From Pseudomonadota bacterium (GTDB lineage: Bacteria; Pseudomonadota; Gammaproteobacteria; Steroidobacterales; Steroidobacteraceae), in assembly GCA_947453065.1 (NCBI GenBank), contig CANGFJ010000002.1, positions 1 to 44,757 of the forward strand: DNA of 44,757 bases, read 5' to 3'. The notes beneath the pieces are model-generated. The model saw nothing but the letters and a program-made list of their open reading frames with translations. It was not told the origin of the DNA and made no database searches. This document shows, piece by piece, positions 31,478 to 39,707 of the stretch. A program made the position numbers and the translations under genes. Position 1 is the first letter of the stretch. Every line of letters begins with the position of its first letter.

Positions 31478-32710
31478 TTGGATACGTCACCACCACGTTC
31501 AGTTCCCGGCCTTGTGCTGACAGGTGGCGGCGCGCGCGCCGCCTACCAGGTGGGCGTGCTCAAGGCCATTGCCGAGCTGCTGCCAAACCGGCCCAACCCG
31601 TTCCGGGTGATCGTGGGCACGTCAGCGGGTGCGGTAGCGGCGGCCGTCATTGCCGGGCGGGCTCGGCGCTGGCACAAGGCTGTCGCAGAGATCGAACGGG
31701 TCTGGGCCGGCTTCCACGTTGACCAGGTGTTCGAGGTCGGCGGCTGGAAGATGCTGTCGGCAGGGTTGCGCTGGCTGGGCTCGCTGGTGACCGCCGGCCT
31801 GCTGGTGGCGCCGCCCAAGTCGCTGTTCAACAACCGTCCGCTGCGGGAGCTGCTGGCCCGCAGCGTGTCCTGGCACGGCCTGAAGCGTGGCGTGCAGCGC
31901 GGGGACCTCGATGCGCTGGCGCTCTGCGCCACCAGTTATTCCAGCGCCCTGTCGGTGGCTTTTTTCAGCAGCCATCCGGGCCGCCAGGAATGGACCCGTC
32001 GCGGCCACATCGGACGCCAGGCCGACCTGCACCTCAATCACCTGATGGCGAGCCTGGCGGTGCCCTTCCTGTTCGCGCCGGAGCCAATCGGTACGGAGTT
32101 TCATGGCGACGGTGCCATGCGCCAGCTGGCCCCGCTGAGCCCGGCGGCCCATCTGGGCGCCACGCGCCTGCTGATCATCGGCGTGCGCGCCCCGGAGGAT
32201 GCCTCGGCCCATCAGCCGCCGGCGACCCGTCTGCCAGCGCCAGGACCGGGCCAGCTGCTGGGTTATGCGCTGGATAACCTGTTCATGGACCAGGTGTACG
32301 CCGACCAGGAACAGATGGAACGGGTCAACCAGTTGCTGCGCTGTGACCCGCAGAGCATGCCGGGTGCGCAGGAGATCGAAACACTGCTCATCACGCCCAG
32401 CGAAGACCCCCGCGATATCGCGGCCAGGCACATCGGCAGCCTGCCGCGCAGCCTGCGGGCGCTGCTGCGGGTGACGGGTGCGCGGGATGTGCACGGGTCG
32501 CGGCTGGCCAGCTACCTGATGTTCGAATCGACCTACACGCAGGAGCTCATTGCCCTGGGTTATCGCGATGCGATGCAGCGGTCGGGGGAGATCGTGGCGT
32601 TCCTGGACCGGCGCCGCGCCGATCGCTCAGGTCAGGAAGAGGGTGCCCAGGCCCAGCAGCGTCGCAAAACCGATGCAGTCGGTGAAGGTCGTGAGGATCA
32701 CGCCGGCTGA
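31478..32710 (+). CDS. Patatin-like phospholipase family protein
   Basis: GLVLTGGGARAAYQVGVLKAI; IVGTSAGAVAAA (GxSxG); FHGDGAMRQL (DGA); apparent TTG start. Confidence 0.88.
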   Translation: MDTSPPRSVPGLVLTGGGARAAYQVGVLKAIAELLPNRPNPFRVIVGTSAGAVAAAVIAGRARRWHKAVAEIERVWAGFHVDQVFEVGGWKMLSAGLRWLGSLVTAGLLVAPPKSLFNNRPLRELLARSVSWHGLKRGVQRGDLDALALCATSYSSALSVAFFSSHPGRQEWTRRGHIGRQADLHLNHLMASLAVPFLFAPEPIGTEFHGDGAMRQLAPLSPAAHLGATRLLIIGVRAPEDASAHQPPATRLPAPGPGQLLGYALDNLFMDQVYADQEQMERVNQLLRCDPQSMPGAQEIETLLITPSEDPRDIAARHIGSLPRSLRALLRVTGARDVHGSRLASYLMFESTYTQELIALGYRDAMQRSGEIVAFLDRRRADRSGQEEGAQAQQRRKTDAVGEGREDHAG

Positions 32711-33985
32711 CAGGGCCGGATCGATATTCAGCCGCCGCAGGCTCAGGGGCACGATGACGCCGACGGCGGCCGCGGCGAACAGGTTGACCAGCATGGCCGC
32801 GCCGATGATCGCAGCGATTTTCCAGGTGCCCAGCCACAGGAGCGTGGCCACGCCCACGACGGCTGCCATGAGCAGGCCGTTGAGAACCCCGACGCCGATT
32901 TCCCGGAACAGCAGCCAGCGCGTGTCGCGCCACTGCACCTGCCCCAGCGCGATGCCGCGGATGATCAGGGTGACGGTCTGCGTGCCGGCAATGCCACCCA
33001 TGCTGGCCACGATGGGCATGAGCACGGCGAGCGCAGCGACCTTGGCGATGGTGCCTTCGAATTCGCTCACCACATAGGAGGCCAGGAAGGCCGTGGCCAG
33101 GTTGATGCCCAGCCAGAGTGAGCGGCGGCGCGTGGACGGCACGACGCCGGCGAAGACGTCTTCTTCGTCGCGCAGACCGGCACCGGCCATGACTTCGTGG
33201 GCCGCCTCTTCGGTGATGACGTCGACGACGTCGTCGATGGTAATGCGCCCCAGCAGCAGGCCGGCGTCATCGACAACGGCCGTGGAGACCAGGTCGCGGG
33301 CCTTGAACAGTTGCGCGACTTCGCTCGCTGGCATGTCCGGCGCAATGCGGGGGGCCTCGGTGTCGAGGCTCAATCCCACCAGTCGGTCCGGGTCATCGGT
33401 GAGCAGGCGGACCAGAGTCACCGTGCCCAGGAAGCGGTCCTGGCGGTCGACCACAAACAGCCGGTCGGTGCGTTCGGGCAATTCGCCGCGCATGCGCAGG
33501 TAACGCTGCACCACTTCCAGCGACACGTCAGCGCGCACGCTCACGGTGTCGGTGTTCATCAGGCTGCCGGCGGTGTCTTCGGGCCAGGACAGCATGCGCG
33601 TCAGGCGCTCGCGGTCCTGCTGGTCCATATTGCGCAGCAGTTGTTGCGTGACCGTCTCGGGCAGGCTGTCGATGAGGTCGGCGAGGTCGTCGACCTCCAT
33701 GCCTTCGGCAGCGGCAGCCAGCTCTTCGGGATCCATGTCCCGGATCAGCTCGTCGCGCACGTCCTCGCTGAGTTCGACCAGGACGTCGCCGTCGAGCTCA
33801 GGGTCGGTGAGTTCCCAGACAATCTCGCGCCGCGCCGGAGGCAGGGACTCCAGTAGCTGCGCCACCTCTGCCGGGTGCAGTGTGCTGATGAGGCGCTGGG
33901 CAGACCGGATGGCGCCATCATCCAGTGCCTCGCGCAGGGCGGCGAGGCGGCCTGCTTTTTCGGGTCTGTGGGATTGGGCGCTCAT
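32627..33985 (-). CDS. mgtE: Magnesium transporter MgtE
   Basis: N-domain LHPAEVAQLLESLPPARRE, tandem CBS, C-terminal TM domain with GGIAGTQTVTLIIRGIALGQV. Confidence 0.95.
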   Translation of the reverse strand: MSAQSHRPEKAGRLAALREALDDGAIRSAQRLISTLHPAEVAQLLESLPPARREIVWELTDPELDGDVLVELSEDVRDELIRDMDPEELAAAAEGMEVDDLADLIDSLPETVTQQLLRNMDQQDRERLTRMLSWPEDTAGSLMNTDTVSVRADVSLEVVQRYLRMRGELPERTDRLFVVDRQDRFLGTVTLVRLLTDDPDRLVGLSLDTEAPRIAPDMPASEVAQLFKARDLVSTAVVDDAGLLLGRITIDDVVDVITEEAAHEVMAGAGLRDEEDVFAGVVPSTRRRSLWLGINLATAFLASYVVSEFEGTIAKVAALAVLMPIVASMGGIAGTQTVTLIIRGIALGQVQWRDTRWLLFREIGVGVLNGLLMAAVVGVATLLWLGTWKIAAIIGAAMLVNLFAAAAVGVIVPLSLRRLNIDPALSAGVILTTFTDCIGFATLLGLGTLFLT

Positions 33986-34035
33986 GCGCGCGGAGTGTAG
34001 CCGCAGGGCATGAAGCGCTGGTGAAAGAGTTGCGC

Positions 34036-35634
34036 TCAGAGCCCCGGATAGTTGGGTCCGGAGCCACCCTCGGGTGTCGTCCAGGTGATCTGTGCGTAGG
34101 GGTCTTTGATGTCGCAGGCCTTGCAGTGCACGCAGTTGGCCGCGTTGATCTGCAGCCGCTTGGCACCCGCGCCGTCATCGACCATCTCGTAGACGTTCGC
34201 CGGGCAGAAACGCGTGCACGGGTTGCCGTACTCGGTGGCGCAGCGTGTTGCGCAGATCGACGTGTCGGCCACCTTCAGGTGCGCCGGCTGCGCCTCGTCG
34301 TGCGAGGTGGAGGCCAGGAACACCGAGGCCAGACGATCGCGCGGCGCCAGGCTGCGCTCGACCCAGCCGCGATCCGGCGAGGCGTAGTCATCGAGCTTGT
34401 GGAGCGCGGTGTTGCTGCTGTTCTTCAGCGTCCACGGCAGGCGACCGCCGGTGAGCGTCTCGAAAGCCCCGTTGACCAGGCCGGCCCACAGGCCGCCCTT
34501 GAAGCCGGGCTTGATGTTGCGCACCTTGCGCAGTTCCTGCCCGCCAGGGGAAGCACGCCAGCGCGCATCGAACCCTGCGGCAACGCCGGTGTCGGCGATG
34601 TGTTCGGCTGCCAGCATGCCGCTGCGGATGGCCTGGTGGATACCCTTGATCTTGGGGAAGTTGAGTGTGCCGCCGGCATCACCGACGAGCAGCGCGCCGG
34701 GCATGTCCAGTTGTGGCAGCGACTGCCAACCACCCGCTGCGATGGTGCGCGCCCCGGCGGCGATGACTTCGCCGCCGTCCAGCAGCGCGCGCATCGAGGG
34801 GTGGTGCTTGAACTGCTGGAAGGCCTCGAACGGGCTGAAACGCGGGTCTTTGTAATCCAGGCCAGCCACGAACCCGACGTACACGCGGTTGTCATTCAGG
34901 TGATAGACAAAACTGCCGCCATAGGTCGCGGTGTCCAGCGGCCAGCCCATCGAATGCTGGATGAGCCCGGGCTCCACGCGGCCCTCGGGCAGTTGCCAGA
35001 GTTCCTTCATGCCCAGCGCATAGGTCTGGGGCGAACAGTCTTTGTCGAGGTCGAAACGTGCGATCAGCGTCTTGGTCAGGCTGCCGCGGCAGCCCTCGGC
35101 AAGCACCGTGATGCCGGCGCGGATTTCCGGCCCCGGCGCGTAATCCGGACCGGGCTGCCCGTTTTTGCCCAGGCCCATGTCACCAATCTGCACGCCGGCC
35201 ACGGCACCGGCCTCGGTGTAAAGCATGGCGGCACCCGCAAAGCCGGCGAAGACATCTACGCCGAGCGCTTCGGCAGCCTGTGCCAACTGCGGCGTGAGCA
35301 AGCCCAGCGAAACGATGACGTTGCCCGCGTTGTGCTGCTGCGGCGGGACCGGCAGTCGCACCTGGCCCTTGCGGGTGAGCAGGCGCAGCTCGTCACGGGT
35401 GGCCGGCACGCAGACGGCCGGCGGCGCATCGCGCCAGCCGGGCAGCAAGGTGTCGAGGGGGCCGGGTTCCATGACGGCGCCGGAGAGGGCGTGACTGCCG
35501 ATGGCGGCCGCTTTCTCGAGGACGCAGACGTTCAGGTCCGACTTGAGCTGCTTGAGGCGGATCGCGCAGGCCAGGCCGGCTGGGCCGCCACCGACGATCA
35601 GCACGTCGTATTCCATCACGTCACGGTCAGTCAT
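34036..35634 (-). CDS. Electron transfer flavoprotein-ubiquinone oxidoreductase
   Basis: MEYDVLIVGGGPAGLACAIRLKQL; GSHALSGAVMEP; C-terminal CPANVYEMV...NCVHCKACDIKDPYAQITWTTPEGG 4Fe-4S domain. Confidence 0.95.
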   Translation of the reverse strand: MTDRDVMEYDVLIVGGGPAGLACAIRLKQLKSDLNVCVLEKAAAIGSHALSGAVMEPGPLDTLLPGWRDAPPAVCVPATRDELRLLTRKGQVRLPVPPQQHNAGNVIVSLGLLTPQLAQAAEALGVDVFAGFAGAAMLYTEAGAVAGVQIGDMGLGKNGQPGPDYAPGPEIRAGITVLAEGCRGSLTKTLIARFDLDKDCSPQTYALGMKELWQLPEGRVEPGLIQHSMGWPLDTATYGGSFVYHLNDNRVYVGFVAGLDYKDPRFSPFEAFQQFKHHPSMRALLDGGEVIAAGARTIAAGGWQSLPQLDMPGALLVGDAGGTLNFPKIKGIHQAIRSGMLAAEHIADTGVAAGFDARWRASPGGQELRKVRNIKPGFKGGLWAGLVNGAFETLTGGRLPWTLKNSSNTALHKLDDYASPDRGWVERSLAPRDRLASVFLASTSHDEAQPAHLKVADTSICATRCATEYGNPCTRFCPANVYEMVDDGAGAKRLQINAANCVHCKACDIKDPYAQITWTTPEGGSGPNYPGL

Positions 35635-35701
35635 CGAGCCTCACAGGGAAACGCCGGGTGGTGGCTAGGATACCGCAGCGACGCCGGGCACCAGAGGCGG
35701 G

Positions 35702-36454
35702 TCAGGGCGCGAGGTCGGGCTCGTCCAGTCGTTCCAGGATCAGCGCCCGGGCGCGTGTTTTGAGTTCTACCACGGCAGCCTCCGGCGTCGCCGCCGTGGG
35801 CTTGATGGCCGGGAGCACCTCGACTTCGATCACACCGGGATGCGGCCACCAGCGGTGGGACGGCATGGCCTGGCGCGTGCCGCGGATCACCACGGGCACG
35901 ACGGGGTAGCCGCTGCGTGCCGCGGCCACGAAAGCACCCGAATGGAACCGCAGCAGGCCGGGTTGCGTCTCGAAAGTGCCTTCCGGGAAAAACGCCAGCG
36001 AGGCGCCGCTGGACGACGTGCGCAGCACGCGCCGTGCGTCCCTGGCGCTGCGATGGCCTTTGCCGCGGTCGACGAACTCCGCGCCGATCCGGCGCAACAG
36101 CAGGCCGGCCAGGGGCACGTTGTTCATTTCCCGCTTGATCACAAAGGCAAAGCGCGCAGGCAGGGCGGCCTTCATCACTACCCCGTCCAGATAGCTGGCG
36201 TGGTTGGCCACGACCACGCAGGGCTCCTGCGGCAGGCGTTCGGCATGCTGCAGGCGCAGCCGCAGGCCGGCCAGATACAGGAAGCTGCGCGCAGTGGCTC
36301 GCACGATGTGCCGCCGCGCCTGCAGCGAGCCCAGCGGCAGGATCAGCAGTAGCGCCAGCAATCCCAGCGTGAGGAACAAGGTCACCACATAGACCGCGTA
36401 GGGCGCGGCCAGCAACAGCGGCAGGACGGCAGTTCGGGGGGCGGGACTGGGCAC
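35702..36454 (-). CDS. plsC: Lysophospholipid acyltransferase family protein (1-acyl-sn-glycerol-3-phosphate acyltransferase-like)
   Basis: VVVANHASYLDGVV (HxxxxD), FFPEGTFE, VPVVIRGTRQAMP. Confidence 0.85.
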   Translation of the reverse strand: MPSPAPRTAVLPLLLAAPYAVYVVTLFLTLGLLALLLILPLGSLQARRHIVRATARSFLYLAGLRLRLQHAERLPQEPCVVVANHASYLDGVVMKAALPARFAFVIKREMNNVPLAGLLLRRIGAEFVDRGKGHRSARDARRVLRTSSSGASLAFFPEGTFETQPGLLRFHSGAFVAAARSGYPVVPVVIRGTRQAMPSHRWWPHPGVIEVEVLPAIKPTAATPEAAVVELKTRARALILERLDEPDLAP

Positions 36455-36564
36455 GGTGGGAGGGGCGTCCGGGCGGATAATGTGAACAAACTCTCTTTAT
36501 GTTAACGCGATGGCCCGGCTGTGAAGGTCGTCACGCTGCGCCGCTGCGGTCCTGACCATACTGC

Positions 36565-37533
36565 GTGAAGTCCGAGACAGCCAGCCGAGAACAGCCTGTG
36601 ACCTATAACGCCCAAGCAGTTGTGTTGACCCCGCCGATGGCCGAGGTCATTGATCCGGCCGTTAACCGTTTCCTCGATGCGGTGTGGATGGAGCGTGGGC
36701 TGTCCGTCAACACACTGGCTGCCTACCGGGCAGACCTGGTGGCCCTGTCGCGCTGGCTGGCCGGCACGGGCGTGGACATTCAGCAGACCACGCGAGCCGA
36801 TCTGCTGGGTTTCATCGCCTGGCGGGTGGAGGCTGGTGCACGGCCCCGTTCGACGGCCCGGCAGCTGTCCTCTTTCCGGCGCTTCTACCGCCACCTGATC
36901 CGCGAAGGCGTGGTGAGCGAAGACCCGACCGCGCAGATTGCCATGCCCAAGATCGGCCGTTCGCTCCCCAAGTCACTGTCTGAAGAAGAAGTCGAAGCGC
37001 TGCTCAATGCCCCGACCGTGGGTGACCCGCTGGGCAGCCGTGATCGCGCCATGCTCGAGATGCTGTATGCCACGGGTTTGCGCGTGTCGGAGCTGGTGAG
37101 CCTCAAGTACAGCCAGCTCAATCTCAATCAAGGCGTGATCCGCATCGTCGGCAAGGGCGACCGCGAGCGGTTGATTCCGCTGGGCGAGGAGGCCGTGCGC
37201 TGGCTCAAGGACTTCCTGGGCAGTGGCCGCAACGAGATCCTGCTCGAGCGCACCACCGACTACCTGTTTCCGACCCGCCGCGGCGACCGCATGACCCGCC
37301 AGGCCTTCTGGCACATCATCAAACGCTACGCCCAGAAGTCGAGCATCGACAAAGAACTCTCGCCCCACACGCTGCGGCACGCGTTTGCCACGCACCTGCT
37401 GAACCACGGGGCCGACCTGCGCGTCGTGCAGATGCTGCTGGGCCACAGCGACCTGTCGACCACCCAGATCTACACGCACGTGGCCCGTGAGCGCATGAAG
37501 GAACTGCACTCCCAGCACCACCCGCGTGGCTGA
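36565..37533 (+). CDS. xerD: Site-specific tyrosine recombinase XerD
   Basis: FLDAVWMERGLSVNTLAAYRADL; LYATGLRVSELVSL; HTLRHAFATHLLNHGADLRVVQMLLGHSDLSTTQIYTHV; adjacent to dsbC; start is GTG 36565 or ATG 36637. Confidence 0.94.
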   Translation: MKSETASREQPVTYNAQAVVLTPPMAEVIDPAVNRFLDAVWMERGLSVNTLAAYRADLVALSRWLAGTGVDIQQTTRADLLGFIAWRVEAGARPRSTARQLSSFRRFYRHLIREGVVSEDPTAQIAMPKIGRSLPKSLSEEEVEALLNAPTVGDPLGSRDRAMLEMLYATGLRVSELVSLKYSQLNLNQGVIRIVGKGDRERLIPLGEEAVRWLKDFLGSGRNEILLERTTDYLFPTRRGDRMTRQAFWHIIKRYAQKSSIDKELSPHTLRHAFATHLLNHGADLRVVQMLLGHSDLSTTQIYTHVARERMKELHSQHHPRG

Positions 37534-37550
37534 CTGCTAGACTGGCGGGC

Positions 37551-38285
37551 ATGAAAATCCTCGCTGTCCTTCTCCTGGCGGCGTGGCTGCCGCTCCAGGC
37601 GGTTGCCCAGGCCCCCGCTCCCGCCAAGGCCGACCCGCGCGTCGAACTGGCCGCCAAGATTCCTGGCGCCAAGCCCGACGACCTGCGCCCCACGCCGCTG
37701 CCCGGCATTTACGAACTCACGCATGGCGCCGACATTTCCTATGTCTCCGCCGATGCAAAATACATCTTCAGTGGTGAGCTCTACCGCGTCGCCGAGGGTG
37801 GGGACTTCCCCAACCTGACCGAGGTGCGCCGCCGCGAACTGCGCGCCAAGCTCGTGGCCGACATGCCGGAATCCGACATGATCGTCTTCGCCCCCAAAGA
37901 GACCAAGTACACGATCACCGTCTTTACGGATGTCGATTGCGCCTGGTGCCGCAGGCTGCACAGCGAGATGGCGGAGTACAACAAGCTGGGTGTGCGGGTT
38001 CGTTACATGGCCTGGCCGCGATCGGGGCCCGCCACGGAAGCCTGGACCAAGGCCATCGGCGTCTGGTGCGCGGCCAACAAACCAGAGGCGCTGACCCGCG
38101 CCAAGCGGGGCGAAGCCGTGAAGCCGGCCTCCTGCGCGCAGAACCCCGTGCAGAAACAGTGGGATCTGGGGCGTCAACTGGGCGTGCGAGGCACACCGGG
38201 CCTGATTCTGGCCGATGGAGAGCTCGTGCCCGGCTACCTACCGCCGGCAGAGTTGGTCAAGCACCTGCAGGCCTCGGCCAAGTAA
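37551..38285 (+). CDS. dsbC: Thiol:disulfide interchange protein DsbC
   Basis: Signal peptide; ITVFTDVDCAWCRRLHSEM (CxxC redox site); VRGTPGLILADGELVPGYLPPAEL. Confidence 0.92.
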   Translation: MKILAVLLLAAWLPLQAVAQAPAPAKADPRVELAAKIPGAKPDDLRPTPLPGIYELTHGADISYVSADAKYIFSGELYRVAEGGDFPNLTEVRRRELRAKLVADMPESDMIVFAPKETKYTITVFTDVDCAWCRRLHSEMAEYNKLGVRVRYMAWPRSGPATEAWTKAIGVWCAANKPEALTRAKRGEAVKPASCAQNPVQKQWDLGRQLGVRGTPGLILADGELVPGYLPPAELVKHLQASAK

Positions 38286-38290
38286 ACCGC

Positions 38291-38313
38291 CGCGCCGCCT
38301 GTGGGGCGGCGCG
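38291..38313. terminator. Candidate bidirectional hairpin between convergent dsbC and fdxA
   Basis: Perfect 9-bp stem CGCGCCGCC-TGTGG-GGCGGCGCG; no U-tract. Confidence 0.5.
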
Positions 38314-38328
38314 ACCGGGAGCGCGGTG

Positions 38329-38652
38329 TCAGCGCTCCAGCAGCTTCAGCTTGTCGGGCTTGCCCTGCCAGTCTTTCGCGTCGGCCGGCGCGGGCTTCTT
38401 CTCGGTGATCACCGGCCACTCTTTGGCCAGCTCTGCGTTGAGCTTCAGGAAGCCTTCCTGGCCCTTGGGCACTTCTTCTTCGCTGAAGATCGCCTCGGCC
38501 GGGCATTCCGGCTCGCACAACGTGCAGTCAATGCACTCGTCCGGGTCGATCACCAGGAAATTGGGGCCCTCGTGGAAGCAGTCCACGGGGCAGACCTCCA
38601 CGCAGTCCATGAATTTGCACTTGATGCAGCTTTCGGTGACGACGAACGCCAT
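38329..38652 (-). CDS. fdxA: 7Fe ferredoxin FdxA
   Basis: [62 protein letters not shown]. Confidence 0.96.
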   Translation of the reverse strand: MAFVVTESCIKCKFMDCVEVCPVDCFHEGPNFLVIDPDECIDCTLCEPECPAEAIFSEEEVPKGQEGFLKLNAELAKEWPVITEKKPAPADAKDWQGKPDKLKLLER

Positions 38653-38678
38653 GCGGAACCCTCGAATTCGATAGCCGC

Positions 38679-39230
38679 CTATTCTGCCACGCGTCGGGTC
38701 AATTCGGTCAGGTGGTGGCCATCACGACCGGCGGCCCGGTCTTCCAGGTAGCGCTCCAGCGCGTAGCGGGTCGACGGGAAGGCAATATCCGCCCAGGGAA
38801 TGTCGGCGGGGTCGACCAGGGCCGTCTCCAGGCTTTCCGGGCCGGCCGCATGGATCGGCTCGGGCAGTTCGGCCCGGAAGAACACATGCACCTGGTGGGC
38901 GCTGGTGATGTTGACCAGCGCCAGCAGCGACCCGATGCGCACGTCGGCCAGCGCCTCTTCCTGGCATTCGCGCGCCGCACCGTGTTCCAGTGTCTCGCCG
39001 TTCTCCAGAAACCCAGCCGGAATCGTCCAATAGCCCAGACGCGGCTCGATGGCACGCCGGCAGATCAGGATCCGGCCGTTGTGCTCCGGCACGCAGCCCA
39101 CGACGATCCGCGGGTTCTGGTAGTGGACGATGCCGCAGGCGTCGCAGATGACGCGGGGCAGGTGGTCACCCTCGGGAATACGGGTGACGGTACGGGTGCC
39201 GCAGTGGCTGCAGAAGGCAAGGCTGCTCAT
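38679..39230 (-). CDS. NUDIX hydrolase with N-terminal zinc ribbon
   Basis: FCSHCGT...[28 protein letters not shown] Nudix box. Confidence 0.9.
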   Translation of the reverse strand: MSSLAFCSHCGTRTVTRIPEGDHLPRVICDACGIVHYQNPRIVVGCVPEHNGRILICRRAIEPRLGYWTIPAGFLENGETLEHGAARECQEEALADVRIGSLLALVNITSAHQVHVFFRAELPEPIHAAGPESLETALVDPADIPWADIAFPSTRYALERYLEDRAAGRDGHHLTELTRRVAE

Positions 39231-39355
39231 GGGCGCAGCCTATCAGTTCCCTGATCCGTATCAGGAAAACCCTGACAGGAACTCCCCAATGGTGGCCTTT
39301 GGCCAGATCTCTAGGATTGCATCCAGAACGGATCTTTCACGGAGCGCATTGCACC

Positions 39356-39625
39356 ATGGTCAGCATCGACACCAGCGGAATCGACGAACTCATCGAAGCA
39401 CGCCCAATGGAATTCGAGTGCCACAGCTGTCACGAGACCAACAGCCGGGCGCTGGGGTGGATGCGCAAGCGTCACGAGACGCACTGCGACAGCTGCGGCG
39501 AGTTGATCGTGCTGGGCACGGCAGACCTGCGCGCCCAGATGCGCAACACCGAGCGGTTGCTGCGCGCTTTGAGCGAGCAGCTGACCCAGCAGCTGAGCCA
39601 CAGCCGGGCCAACTGGGCCAGGTAA
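39356..39625 (+). CDS. Small hypothetical zinc-ribbon protein
   Basis: 89 aa; ECHSCHETN...HCDSCGEL paired CxxC, helical C-terminus; ATG at 39356. Confidence 0.6.
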   Translation: MVSIDTSGIDELIEARPMEFECHSCHETNSRALGWMRKRHETHCDSCGELIVLGTADLRAQMRNTERLLRALSEQLTQQLSHSRANWAR

Positions 39626-39707
39626 ATCCGGTGCGAGGAGGCCGTGTCGGCTGTTGCGACACGGCGCACGTTTAAGTGCTCCAGACAATAGGCATACTCA
39701 GCAGGTA

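Noticed and set aside
33986-34035. Possible Mg2+ riboswitch (M-box) upstream of mgtE
   Set aside because: Only 50 bp separates mgtE from the upstream co-directional gene; too short and no M-box-like sequence recognised.
33925-35763. 612-aa plus-strand ORF antisense to the ETF-QO gene
   Set aside because: Shadow ORF of high-GC coding DNA; the minus strand encodes a clear ETF-QO and the plus translation is low-complexity R/A/G/H-rich with no recognisable motif.
36565-37533. Tyrosine recombinase as evidence of an integron or integrative element
   Set aside because: Sequence and the xerD-dsbC neighbourhood indicate housekeeping XerD; no att repeats or cargo genes seen.
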